Below, one piece after another: positions 9,350-20,748 of a stretch of DNA of 64,000 nt. Each line of letters opens with the position of its first letter. The first letter of the stretch is position 1. The notes under the pieces were generated by a model. It saw nothing but the letters and a program-made list of their open reading frames with translations, ran no database searches and had not been told where the DNA came from. Both the position numbers and the translations under genes were made by a program. The DNA comes from Annona cherimola (Eukaryota > Streptophyta > Magnoliopsida > Magnoliales > Annonaceae): positions 63,988,008-64,052,007 of the forward strand of contig CM059973.1 of the NCBI GenBank assembly GCA_030490835.1, written 5' to 3'.

Positions 9350-12300
9350 CTTCTCATCAAGAAATTAAAACATACATATGAGAAAGCCTTTTTGAAATTT
9401 GAATGTTTCTTAGGCTTGCATTCATTGTAAAAGCCTGAAAAGTTGTTAATGCCAAAGTGTAAGGTGAACGACATCAACATAAAATCAATGTTGTCAGAAC
9501 CGAACCGGTGATTGAACCGGTGAAGGAACTGGTCTGGTTCGAACCGGTTCGACCGGTTAAGCAAACCGGTTTGAACCGGTGATGTGTCATAAATGTTTAA
9601 TTATTTTAATTTTAATTGTGTATTGCTAAAATTATATATTCATAAATCCTAAATCTAAATGTTAGATTTTAATAATTACAACAAAATATAGAGGAAAATT
9701 TTAATAAAAAAATGTTCAAAAATCTTTAAGCATGAATATGATAAATTAAATTAGAAAAAATTAACTATATTAACTAACCTAAAATGTGTGATAAGTCTTT
9801 AGCATTAACATTGACTCTGAAATTCTCCCTATTTATCTTCATGCATTTATGAATCACACTTCTATAAATGTATCTAACACAATAAGAAATAAAATAAATT
9901 AAAAATTGTTGAATGATTGAACAATTAAATAATTTATAATAATATAAAACTCCTAAGAGAAATTTAAAATGCCAAAAGTATCCTTACAATTTTCATAATG
10001 CTGGTTTTCTTAGAACAATTTGAATATTAGTCCATTGATCTATCAAACTTTATACTAAAAACAATGTCACAAATAATTTAACAGTAATGAAAATTGATTT
10101 TAATGGTCCAAGAACATCTAAAAAACCATGAAATCATATGTTTCTACTTCATATACAGAAATGGAAGATCTGGATTTATTGCATTTTCATTATCTTCTAT
10201 GTGGTCGTTGGAGGCTATATGTCTCAATTTGTAGACAAGCAAAATGAATTTTTTTCATCAACTTTGCGCACTTTTCACTGTCTTCAAAAACAAAAAAAAA
10301 CAAAAAAAAACAAATCGAATCAACCATTTAATTTTTTCCAAAAAGTTTTCCAGCCTTTTTTCCTAGCTGTTTTCTTTGATTGCAAACAGACCTACGATTG
10401 CTAAATTTGACCATTTCCATGATTTAAAAAAAGTACCATGAAGGGCAGGGGCTATGAACAGGGGTCAGTTGCTGCTGTTTGATGCTAGTGTCGCCGTTGG
10501 GATGACCTTGCTGACGATCCGGGATAGTGGAGAATGAACCTGCTCATCGGGAGAGCTGGAGGCAGCAAGATGCTGCTCGCGCGGGCCGTGAGCTGTGCTG
10601 TAATTGCTGTTGTGGTGTGCTGCCGGTGCTGCCAGGAGGAGGATGCCGACAATCGGAGACGAGGAAGAAACGAAAGTCGTAGCCGGCAGGGGATGGTAGC
10701 TCGAGCGGCTGGACAGATTGCTACAGTGCGGCTATGGGTGGGTGGGTGGCCGGGAGAGGAGACCGATTTGTGGGGGAGGGGGGAAGAAAAAGAGGAAAAT
10801 CGAAGGGTGGGTAAGCGGGCGAGTGGGAGAGGAGACCGATTTGGGGGGGAAAAGAAAAATGGGAATTCAAGGGATTTTCATTTTTTGGATAGCCACCGAA
10901 CCGGTCGAAGACGGTTCAACCGATGCAGCCGGTTCGACCGCCTGTTTGACGGTTTAGATGGTTTAACTATATTAAACCGAACCGATAGTAATCGAACCGG
11001 ATTGGACCGGTTCCCGGTCGAACTGGTCCGACCGGCCGGTCCGGTCCAGTTCTTACAACACTGCATAAAATGCCTTTTCGGCGATATACACAGTTATTAA
11101 CGCCAACACAACCTCTTGTTTTCCAATATCTAACTTTTTTTTTTCCATTTTCAGTACCACTTGTCTCCATCTTAGTTTACTTTCTCATTCCGCAATGTAC
11201 AATAACCTCTAATATTATCATCTATTCATATGAGCTCATTCATCCCTCATGTAGTTTCTAACACCTCCAATGGCTCGTATAATATTTTTTTTTTTTTAAA
11301 AAAAAAAAAACCACCTCCAATGGCATGTTTGGCCCCGGTTATTTTCCATGAGAAGTCTGGACTTTGGCTTGTTGGTAACGTCTGTAGTTATCTATTAAAT
11401 TTGAACGATTTAATTAGAAAGTCTTAATAAACACGAAATTCCCGAGCTAGAAATCAGAGTTTTTAAGATAACGCGCACAACGCTATATTCTTATTGCCAA
11501 GCCAAACAATGCCTAAAGCAATTAGAAGGGAATACATCCGGATATATCCTCATTGCATCCATGGTCAAGGGGTAAATATTAACTTCCATCATTTTTTAGG
11601 GTTATTTACATCCTTGCTGACCTAAAAATAAGATATTTGCATATACGTCAAAATTTTTGTTTTTTGGCATTTATGTATGCCGGCAATATTAACAATTTTT
11701 CGCATGCATTAAAAACAACGGTTCACCGTATGATGCTGTTAAATACTCTCGTGGAGAATTTACTCTCGGTGGTGACCATCTTCTTTATAATTGTGTAATA
11801 TATAACAATATAAATATATTAAAATAAAATTGTAGATGGCATCTAATACATAATAGTATACTATATACGGGAAATGATTTAATGGTACATGTACCGCCAT
11901 AGTTAGAGTAGAAATTGATTGCAAAAGCTGTAATTAATGCTTAAATCCGAATCTAATCCATTAATTGCGTTTAGAATTACTGGATTAATTATAAAGCTAA
12001 GTTTCATCCCAATGAATTATGTGCACAACCCCCATCCTATAAAGATGTATAATCAATGTAATAAAATTATTTAATATTTTATTACAGAAAATTATTTGAT
12101 TTTAAATCAAACTCAAAGTTGTTAATTTAATATCTGAATTGCCTAAAAAATTAGTACAATGTCAATGAATGATTTGCTTAACATTATAATACAGCTATGA
12201 ATTTTACGCATTTTTATACATCTTAAAGTATGGCCCACCTAAGTTCTCGGACTTAAATAGTTTTCGGTACCAGGGTAAGAAAATATATAAATCCAAACAG

Positions 12301-15300
12301 TTTTTTCTTTTATATGAAAAATCCAAACAGTTGATTTATTTACAAGATAAATTCTAGTTTTTTTTTACCAAAATTTACCAAAAGTTATGGCCATGTACCA
12401 ATGGATATTTAAAATACAATAGCAAACTACAAAAAAATGTTCAAACTATCAACAAATATTTATTTTTAGAAATATTCCGTACGTTAAATGAGTAATTTTG
12501 GTGCCTTTTTGGGTTTTATAAATTTTCATCATAAATATTATTGAAATTTATTTTTCTTAAATTATAACTGAAATTTAAAATAAAAGATATTTAAAATTTT
12601 CCCAAATTAAAACATTAATTTGATTTCTATATAACATAGTCTTCATTTTAATATATTTTTCTATTATATATTGAAAAAATTATGGAGAGGAGAGTATAAT
12701 TATTGAACAGCGGCCAAATGAAGAATGATAAAATTGACATGGATAATATTATAAAAATATATCGGCATAAAAGAAAAAAAAAACCGATTTGTATGCATGT
12801 AAATATCTTACTTTTGTTGTATCAAAAAGAAAAATCTTACTTTTGAGTTCGCATGGATCTAAATTACTTTTTTCTTCTGCTAAACTTTATTGAACCTTGA
12901 TGAACTGTTTTAGACCCTATCAAACTCTTAATTAATTGGTAAAGCTCAGTAAACCCCTTTAACATGTATAGTACACTTCAATAGAATTGAGTTATATGTA
13001 ACTTTAAACTCTTTGAAATGGTATTAAAGTATAATGTACTTCCCGTGCGATGGAAGCATTCTAATCAAACTCACAAAAGTTCAGAAAGAGCATTCTAATT
13101 TCTCGGTAGATAAGCACAGTATCGAGTATCGTATATTTGCATGCACAAAAGTCATACCGTTTTTTCGACCTATCTAAATTTGAAGTTATGTTGTTGCTAT
13201 ACTAGTGCATATAACTAGTTTCAACAATATGATTCAAAGTGAGTAAAGATACCTGGCGCAATATACCCAATGGATCCCCTGAGCTCCCAACTTTGCTCCT
13301 CCACAGGCTGATTCGAAGCGAGAAATCTGGCCAATCCAAAGTCACCAACATGAGCAGTCATCTCATCATCCAAGAGCACATTGGAGGGTTTCAGATCACG
13401 ATGGATGATGGGTGGATCACAGTCACCGTGAAGGTAGTCCATTGCAGCTGCTACATCTATGCAGATATTCAATCTCTGAAGTAGGCCTAGTCTTGGAGAG
13501 GAGGGTGTTTCTGGATGGATCCAATTATCCAAACTTCCATTGGACATGAGCTCCATGATAAGAGCTTTGAAATCAGTACCTCTGCTGTCAATGCTTGAGC
13601 ATATCGTGATGATCTTTATGATGTTCCGATGTCGAATATTTTGTAGAACTGTACATTCTGATGCAAACGTTACTGAAGCCCTCTGCTGTTTCAGATCCAG
13701 AACCTTGATTGCAACAGCACCGCCATGAGTGATGCCCATATACACTGAGCCAAAGCGTCCTTTTCCTATAAAATTGCTTGAGCTGAAGTTGTCTGTTGCA
13801 ACCAAAATATCTTCGAATGATAGTCTCATGAAACTGACTTTCGAGGATGGGACGCTGAGAATTCTTGTCATCTCCCTCACTCTTGGCTTATATACCAAGC
13901 ATAAAAAATAAAAAAGAAGTACAACGACGCAAGAAATTGGGATGACGACTTTGAGTGCAGGAGAAGACGATCTTTGTTTGTTGCATATGGATAGGCTTAG
14001 CATCTTCTGTGCAACTCCGTCATCGCTACAAAGGCCTTTGTTTCCTTGTAATGATTCATGGCTAATGTTCATGAACACCCCATCTCCAGGAACCTTTCCT
14101 TGAAGATCATTGAAAGACAAATTTAAGCTTGAAAGGAACTTGAGCTTACCCAAGCATCCTGGGATATGTCCGGAAAGAACATTGGTTGACAGGTCTAGTC
14201 TCTCTAGGACAAGTAATTGACTAAATGATTCTGGGATGGATCCTCGGAACCGATTCCTAGCCATTCTTAAGCTTCGTAAACTAGAGCAACCACCCAAGGA
14301 GGTAGGAATGTTCCCTGATAGCTTGTTATCCGATAAATCCATAAACTCAAGGACATTTAGCTGACCCAAGTCAGCAGGTAGGGAGCTGTGAAGAGAATTA
14401 TTAGCCAAATTGATCAATCTCAATGTCGAACTTTGTGGATTAAGAATCGTACGGGGTATGGGTCCTGTTAGATTGTTACTCGACAAATCCAAAAATTCCA
14501 GATGCCCCAAATTTCCTATGCTGTCTGGTATTCCCCCATAGAATTGGTTACGGCTTAGATTCAGTTCATACAACTCTGTGAGGTTGCCAAACAAGTCTGG
14601 TATGTACCCGACAAAGCGGTTTCCCGAGAGGAGGAGAATCTGCATGTTGGCAAGTAGGCCTACCGACTCGGGGACGCCACCAGTGAAAGAATTCTGACTC
14701 AAATCCAGGGCCGCGAGGTTGGGATAGCTGTGCATACCTTGTGGGAGAGGCCCTGAGAGCTGGTTGTTGTCGACGTGGAAGCCTTGGAGATGGATGGATA
14801 GATTAGCTATCGACGCGGGGAGTTGGCCTGCTAGATTGTTGGCTCTGAGGCAAAACAACTCCAAATGGGTGCAGTTGGTAAGAGAATTGAAAAAGTCGAG
14901 GTTGAGATTTGTGTTGGAGGAGAGACTGTTTTCTTCTAAATTGAACTTGACAAGATCACGCATGTTTCCAAGCAAAGGAATCGGACCATGAAAGTGATTT
15001 TCTGAGAGGTAGAGCTGTCGAATTCCAGATATGTTTGACAGAGAACTAGGAATTGGCCCACTAAACTTATTTACAGACATGTCGAGTTCTGTGAGTTGGG
15101 TTAGCTGTCGACCAATGTCCTGGGGAAGCTGCCCAGTAAGGTTGTTTTTTGTCACGGAGAGGAACTCGAGTGAGGAGATGTTGTAAACAGAGCGAGGAAT
15201 GGTGCCAGTGAGTTGGTTATTAGAGATTTGCAGATGGATCAGTTTTTTAAGACTGCCAAGCTCTTCTGGGATGTCACCAGAAAGTTGGTTATTTGCAAGG

Positions 15301-15884
15301 TAGAAAAAGGCGAGAGAGGTGAGATTTGCAACTGAAGAAGGTATTGAGCCAACGAGATAGTTATTGGAAACAACCAGAAATTTCAGAATGGGCAAAGAGC
15401 CGAGGGAGGGAGGGAGATGCCCGGACAAGTGGTTGACTGAAAGAAAGAGCTCTTGGAGATTTAAACAGTGGGAGAGACTGCTAGGAATAGAACCGGTGAG
15501 GGAATTATGGTTGAGTACGAGTTTACGCAAATGTGAAAGACGACCGAGTTGCTCAGGAAGTGACCCATGGAAGTAGTTATAAGACAGATTGAGAAGTCGG
15601 AGGGAAGAGAGATTGGAAATGTGGGGGGAGATGATTCCAGAGAGGCCGAGGCCGGGGAGCCTGATGGCATGAACATGGCTTTGGTTCTTGGAGCAGGAAA
15701 TGCCAGGCCAGGTGCACAAGGGAGAGCTGCTGTTCCATCCTCCGAGTGCGTTTTGAGGGTCTGAACTTACGTACTGCCTTTTGAAGGATAGAAGGACGGC
15801 AATCTCCGTTGAGTTATCACATTTGCTACAGCTACAGGATAATGAGAGAATGAGAAGCAAGGAGAGCACCAAATCCTTCTTCAT
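8892..15884 (-). CDS. LRR receptor-like serine/threonine kinase, LRR-XII (EFR/Xa21-like), two exons
   Basis: Join of 13253-15884 and 8892-9349 on the minus strand; 1029 residues, the usual size of this family. In order: signal peptide (about 1-22), LRR N-terminal cap with Cys57/Cys64, about 21-22 extracellular LRRs (about 73-607), Cys pair near 619 and 634, one membrane helix (about 644-665), then a cytoplasmic kinase domain. Kinase residues seen: glycine loop GKGRFG (707-712), Lys727 in VAIK, Glu743 of helix C, H828-R829-D830, Asn835, D848-F849-G850, and APE completed across the splice at 876-878. Family members sense microbial or endogenous peptides at the plasma membrane and signal in immunity; the ligand here is unknown. 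Oddities: HRD instead of the HCD common in this subfamily, and E-C-G-L-W after APE where E-Y-G-x-G is usual. The start is the first ATG in frame, followed by a good signal peptide. The single intron at this kinase position supports the LRR-XII call. Confidence 0.9.
9486..11063. mobile_element. Non-autonomous hAT element in the kinase intron
   Basis: Flanked by the 8 bp duplication CATAAAAT (9478-9485 and 11064-11071). The left end is CAATGTTGTCAGAACCG and the right end, read inward, CAGTGTTGTAAGAACTGG; both fit the hAT start pattern YARNG. The subterminal regions carry many ACCGGT/AACCGGTT motifs (9500-9580 and 10895-11050), the kind of clustered sites hAT transposases bind. No transposase is encoded. 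The middle (about 10440-10880) is markedly GC-rich and gives long ORFs that look like a compositional artefact; it may be captured host sequence. Confidence 0.88.
11262..11324. mobile_element. Tiny retroposed insert with 13 bp target duplication
   Basis: CACCTCCAATGGC occurs at 11262-11274 and 11312-11324. Between them are 37 bases that end in a T run then an A run. A short insert with an A-rich end and a 13 bp duplication fits an extremely truncated LINE- or SINE-type event inside the intron. Confidence 0.55.
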
Positions 15885-15921
15885 ATGTGCTTTTTCGAGA
15901 GACAGAGAGAGAGAGACCAGA
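15885..15921 (-). promoter_or_regulatory. CT-rich 5' leader of the receptor kinase
   Basis: On the minus strand, just before the ATG, there is a pyrimidine run (GGTCTCTCTCTCTCTGTCTC), a pattern common in plant 5' UTRs. The transcription start is inferred near 15920 from the TATA-like box upstream. Confidence 0.45.
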
Positions 15922-15950
15922 GCTAAGAATTATGGCTTCAACCATCTCCA

Positions 15951-15960
15951 ATAAATAGGG
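15951..15960 (-). promoter_or_regulatory. TATA-like box of the receptor kinase
   Basis: CCCTATTTAT on the minus strand, about 70 bases upstream of the ATG and about 30 upstream of the pyrimidine leader. The spacing is right for a plant core promoter. It is inferred from sequence only. Confidence 0.45.
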
Positions 15961-16129
15961 ACGTAGCTACTTAGGGAACACGTGTATCATGCCCACCAAA
16001 CTCAAGAATAAACATTGTCTGAGTACTTTCGTGCAAAATACAAGCCTAAGTAACCTAAACCAGTGAAACTGATTTATAAATAGGGTCAGACAATTAGAGT
16101 TCACGTAAAGCTAAGCCAGATTTTCCTAT

Positions 16130-16620
16130 TTAAGTTTAATATAAGAATATATTGTATATAATCTAAATAACATTCATTCAAACAGAAATATAATATTTAT
16201 TCATATTTATGTTTGTATTGATATTTGTCATGTTGAGATTACATCAAAGATAAGTTATATTATTTTCATTTATGTTTACTTCTTATATATATATATATAT
16301 ATATATATTATTCTACTTTTTCCTAATTTAATTAGTCTATGCTTTATTTTTCATTTGGATAACTTATTAGTTTATATTTAAACGAAATTTAAACTTACAA
16401 CTCTCAACTTCAACAAAATCTTGCCAACCCAAATTTTAACTCAAACACTATTTGTATATAAATGATTAGCATTTAAGTTTTCCAAATAAAGTTAAGAATT
16501 ACAGTTTATGTTTCACAAGTAGAGTTAAAATAGCAATGTGGCAAACCTTAATTTCATGAGCGGCAATAATAAGTTGTAAAACTACAAAAACTTGGGGTTG
16601 AATTTACGTAGTACTATCAC
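16130..16620 (+). repeat. Dispersed repeat, matches 24950-25560
   Basis: Aligns in the same orientation with 24950-25560 over some 480 bp with several gaps (for example TTGTCATGTT followed by AGATTA in one copy and GATTA in the other, and TTTATATTTA stretches). A (TA)n run is at about 16284-16309. No coding content. The kind of element is unknown. Confidence 0.65.
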
Positions 16621-16734
16621 TGATTTGTGTTTCTTGTGTTTTTCAGAGTCAATGGACTTATCCATTCATACGGTCAATAAAAAATATGTACAATATGATG
16701 ACCACGTTTTTCCATTTGGACTTCAAAGTCATTC

Positions 16735-16896
16735 ATGCTTTCTATGGTGGGTCCAAATTCCTTGGAAAATGGAAAAACTATATTACATATAACTACTTCT
16801 TAGTCAGTCTCCTTTATGCTTTATATGGTGGGTACAAATTCCTTGGAAAATGGAATTTTTATTACATATAACTACTTTTTAGTCAAATCTTGTTTT
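16735..16896 (+). repeat. 81 bp tandem duplication
   Basis: Two adjoining units, 16735-16815 and 16816-16896, share ATTCCTTGGAAAATGGAA and ATTACATATAACTACTT. The 81 bp length is a multiple of three, so overlapping ORFs run through it, but I see no evidence that they are genes. Confidence 0.8.
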
Positions 16897-17263
16897 GGAA
16901 AATTGATGGTAAGAATTGTAATTATACATTAATTAAAAAAATATTGCTGCCAAATTTTGATATAAGTGACACCGTATTGCTACCGCTTAGACGTGCAGTT
17001 ACATTAAAATATTTCTTTTGCTCAAGAGCGGCTATGTTGGCTATTGCTACTTTGTCCGGCTAGTAAAAACTCTGATGGAAGGCAGCGGGGTTAGTAGGGA
17101 ATTATGTTTTCCGTTTTAAAACCACTATCTTTATAAATGTAAAATTTTAGATTTACACTACTTGATCATGAATTAAAAAATAAATACTTAAGAAGATTTG
17201 AGATGTACGATAATCAAATCAAATAAAAAAGAACGGTGATATTGTTCTATTAAAAAATGGTGA

Positions 17264-17860
17264 TGCTGGCAGGGATTGATCATGGTTATCATTTCACTTC
17301 AGGCGATATGGCCATATGGGTTTTTTCACGACTAATTTCCATGGTTGATTCGACTCTATTGGCTGGCTTCGCTGGCTTTTTAATGGTTTGATGTTGAAGA
17401 AGATCTGCCCAGGTTTGACGCCGTCGACGACTTTGAGTTGACTTAAATGGGGACGAAGATGCCCATTGGTGCTTGCCGGTCCACCAGAATTTGAGCACAT
17501 ATAGGCCACATCTTATATTCTATTTTGATTACTTTTAATAATCCAACAAATATGAATTAATATAATATATGCATATTTATCTTTCTTTTACATATAAATA
17601 TTTCCATATGATAGAAAACGGGTGAAAATACCATTAATATATATTATTTTTAAACTTTATTACATGAATATTCATGTCATTTATATATTATTTTTAAAGT
17701 GATTATTAATATTATTGTTTTATTATTTTTATATAATTTTACATATACTATTATTTTAAAAAATTTAAATATACTTACTGCATCTACAAAAAATATGAAT
17801 GCACGTATCACCTAGCTTAAATTTTTTTTTCTCATTTTGTAGAAAATTCTAAGGACCTCC
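17264..17860. repeat. Dispersed repeat with a GC-richer core, matches 29280-29900
   Basis: The core 17330-17510 (GAAGAAGATCTGCC, GGTCCACCAGAA) matches 29360-29570, and the AT-rich right part matches 29580-29900. The minus-strand ORFs in the core are not the same in the two copies. Probably a decayed element with a fragment of non-AT-rich sequence. Confidence 0.6.
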
Positions 17861-17865
17861 TGATG

Positions 17866-18440
17866 AAAAGAGCATATTTATAATTTTATGCAAATTTTAG
17901 GTACATATGTCCAATTTGGGTAAATTTAGGAACGCAAATACAATGCTAGTCTAATAGTAAACATATTTGCAAAAATTACTTTATCCGACAAAGTAGGTAA
18001 GGCTTTAACGACTTCAATTCTCAGCTGCAGTCAAAGAACGTGACAAATTTAATACTTTAAAATTTTAAATATTAAAAAAAATGTCACGTGAGACGTGTGT
18101 TACTGTGTATCTGACCGGACGTGGAAATGTTTGGCCTAGACTGCGGAAAAAACTATCATCTTGTCTCGAGTGGGTTAGTAGGGTGGAAACAACGGGGAAG
18201 AATACTCGTCTTTGAAAAATGTAAAAGTCATGTAACAAGATAAGAATAAAACAAAAATAAATAAGATAATTATATGAAAAATAATTAAACTATAAAAATA
18301 AAAACGAAAAAATAATTAAATAATTAAAATATCAAATTATTCATTGGAAAATATCAAATGATTCTCAATAAACACATTACCAAGCCGTCCTCTTATACAA
18401 GTCTTGAGTATACTGATAATAACTACTTACCACCTAATGC
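17866..18440 (+). repeat. Fragmentary copy of the repeat unit
   Basis: 18095-18440 resembles the copy D and copy B segments around 55105-55130, 55740-55970 and 42760-43210 (for example AATAAATAAGATAATTA and AACACATTA). 17866-18000 resembles the right arm of the foldback element at 55153-55706. Old and broken. Confidence 0.45.
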
Positions 18441-18576
18441 TTCTTTTCAAAAATGACCTTGCATAACATAATCTTATAAAACTAAACTCCAACGCGTAAA
18501 ACCAAATCCGTCTACACCCTTGTCCAATGCATCAAATACAATAGGGCTCACGGACATGGAGATCTCAATGTCGCCA

Positions 18577-18606
18577 CCCCCCCCCCCCCCCCCTCCCCCC
18601 CCCCCC
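18577..18606. repeat. Homopolymer run, C17-T-C12
   Basis: 17 C, one T, then 12 C on the plus strand. Together with G24 at 6802 this is one of two long G/C homopolymers in an otherwise AT-rich window. Confidence 0.9.
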
Positions 18607-19440
18607 ATCTTTGAACCTTCTAGATTGAAGGTTAAACCCATGTTATTGCTAAGTATGAAAATTGGGGCGGGTTAAGGGGTGCCCAACTCTAAACTTATAT
18701 TTAAAAAATCCTATATAACCTTACTTTTTATGCCAAGTTGGAATGAGGTCGACTCGACTCTATGCTTTCTTTAATAAGTCTCGGGACAAACTTCTGATTA
18801 GTTTTAAATTGATATCAGGACAATTGTCATAACAGCATTAGTAAAAAATTTTAAATAGTTTTATTTACAACTTAACCTTGATAAATATGTGTTTCAACCT
18901 CAAAAAAAGATATTGATATAAATTTTGAATTATAGTAAAAATTGCTAAATTGCAAAATAATAATATTCGTTCTTGTAAGATATAAACAACATAAATAATA
19001 TATTTTATTTCATTGATAAATTATGTAAATGACATAACTTGAACAACATATATGCAATTAAGAAATAAAAATTCATCCATATAAATAAGTTATAAAATTA
19101 AACATAATCAACATAAATCATATTCATATTAATAAGTCATAAAGTTAAACATATTTATCCAATAAACAACATTCATCAAAATAAATTATATGATTTATAA
19201 AAATAATTTATATCTTTCGGGCGGTTAAAAAGAGTCGGGACATGTTCGAACTACCCTGCCCCTAAAATTGAAACACGAGGCCGGCACAGTTCACAACAAC
19301 GTGAACAAGCCACTGCCAATGAAGGAATACCTCTCCCTCTGCTTTTCCCAGCTCTTTGAAAAACTCCCTTGATTGGCCATATCTTCTATCAAACTTGTGG
19401 CAACTGGCAACTACTCTAAATTACTAATTAATAAATAAAT
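18607..19440. other. AT-rich spacer, nothing recognised
   Basis: Mostly A and T with a slightly GC-richer patch at 19215-19290. I see no coding or RNA feature. Confidence 0.5.
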
Positions 19441-19529
19441 AGCTGATGGATCGATTCGAATGCGTAGCTTTAGATGCTGCCATTCCTACCTACATTGTTT
19501 TGTATTCTTATATGGATGATTTGCATAAA

Positions 19530-19925
19530 CACCTGCTTAATTTGACCATAATTGCAAATATATACATAATTTTTGAAAGTACAAATAATGTTATGGAGTT
19601 TGACCATAATTGTAACTATATCCATGTCATTATGACTTCGTTTTTGCATCACCATGAGGTTGGTATATTTGCAAAAATATATAAACTACATAGGTAATAT
19701 TTGCAATTTGGAAAATTAAGTGTGTATTTAGTTTTGCAAATATCCTTATGTAGTTTACATATCTCTACAAGTATATCCATACCGTGATGGTGCAGTAAGG
19801 ACGTCATAATGACATGAATACATTTACAATTATAATCAAACTATATAGGGGTTGTTTGAGATTTTTGAAACTATATAGGTCAATTATGGTAAAACTAAGT
19901 GAATATATTTATAAATTATCCTTCT
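19530..19925. mobile_element. Foldback (palindromic) element
   Basis: The left arm (about 19530-19705) and right arm (about 19715-19925) are inverted copies: CATGTCATTATGAC on the left pairs with GTCATAATGACATG on the right, and TAAACTACATA pairs with TATGTAGTTTA. The short ORFs here are by-products of the arms. Ends and target duplication are uncertain. Confidence 0.65.
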
Positions 19926-20062
19926 TATGCATGTGGTTGATTAATTATGTAAATGAGTTTGTCATTTGGAAAATAACAAATTATAAATAGATTTTTTTAA
20001 TCTTCTGATGAATGTTTATTGATCAACTAAAAGAGTTATTTTGGCAATGGCGTCACTAAAAT

Positions 20063-20394
20063 GGAACCCAATCGTGTGCACCAACGTGCATTGAGGCTCA
20101 ATGCACCCAAGTCTACTACACTCATTTTTTTAACTTTTTTTTAAAAAATTTCATGAAACCGTTAATCTAAGTGTAATTAACATGTGTATCGATTTTTATC
20201 AATTTTGGATACTTTTAGATTTTTTCGGATTTTTTAAAATTAGTGGCAGTTTTAGTAATTTTACAAATTGATACATATGTTAAATACATTTAGATTAACA
20301 GTGGTGTTAAAAAATTTTCAAAAAAATAAAAAAGGGTGAAGTACAACCAAGTGCATTGAGGCTCAATGCACTCAGGTGCATTGGACCAAATTCC
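20063..20394. mobile_element. Palindromic MULE-type MITE
   Basis: 332 bp with inverted ends (GGAACCCAATCG... / ...GGACCAAATTCC) and paired GTGCATTGAGGCTCAATGCA blocks near both ends. The flanks CACTAAAAT (20054-20062) and TACTAATAT (20395-20403) agree at 7 of 9 positions, as expected of an old 9 bp Mutator-type duplication. Same family as 54437-54845. No coding sequence. Confidence 0.7.
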
Positions 20395-20475
20395 TACTAA
20401 TATACCACTAAGTCTTCAGTATTACTACTATAGTTTAGTTGATAATTAAATTAAAATCTATTATGGTTGAGAATA

Positions 20476-20743
20476 TGTTGTAAGTACACACAAAACACAG
20501 AGAATAACGTGGATAGACTCTAAGTCTACTCCACCAAAGAAAAGAGTAATTAATTAATCATCAAACAATTACATATTTCTCTCACAGGTAATAGACTGCC
20601 TCTCTCAGAGAATCTCTCTCACCAAGACTCTCTCTATGCTCTATGTGATCTCACACAACCCTATAAAGCATGTCTATTTATAACTCTCACATACAACTTA
20701 CGTAACCCTTACGCAATTCTAGACTTATGCAACTAAGATCATA
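20476..20743 (-). mobile_element. Ty1/copia-type solo LTR
   Basis: 268 bp between direct repeats GAATA (20471-20475 and 20744-20748). On the minus strand it runs from TATGATCTTAG (first dinucleotide altered from TG) to CTTACAACA. It includes a TATA box in GAGTTATAAATAGACATGC followed by pyrimidine-rich leader motifs, the layout of a copia LTR promoter. No interior remains, so it arose by LTR-LTR recombination. Confidence 0.7.
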
Positions 20744-20748
20744 GAATA

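Larger units (their letters stand above)
9350..13252 (-). other. Intron of the LRR receptor kinase (3.9 kb)
   Basis: GT...AG intron of 3903 bases, phase 1. The acceptor side reads GAGAAG, a tandem NAGNAG acceptor; the downstream AG gives the better family alignment. 9486-11063 is a hAT insertion and 11262-11324 a tiny retroposed insert. The rest (11330-13250) is AT-rich with no gene that I can support. LRR-XII introns are usually much shorter; the hAT element alone accounts for 1.6 kb of the excess. Confidence 0.85.

Noticed and set aside
10534..11100. 188-codon ORF in the kinase intron
   Set aside because: It lies wholly within the GC-rich core and terminal repeat of the hAT element and runs across the element's right border. 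Composition explains its length, and no domain is visible.
15364..15764. ORFs opposite the receptor kinase
   Set aside because: Antisense shadows of a long, clearly coding LRR region.
19446..19697. 83-codon ORF at the foldback element
   Set aside because: Both strands are open across the arm because of the palindrome. No start context, domain or conservation.
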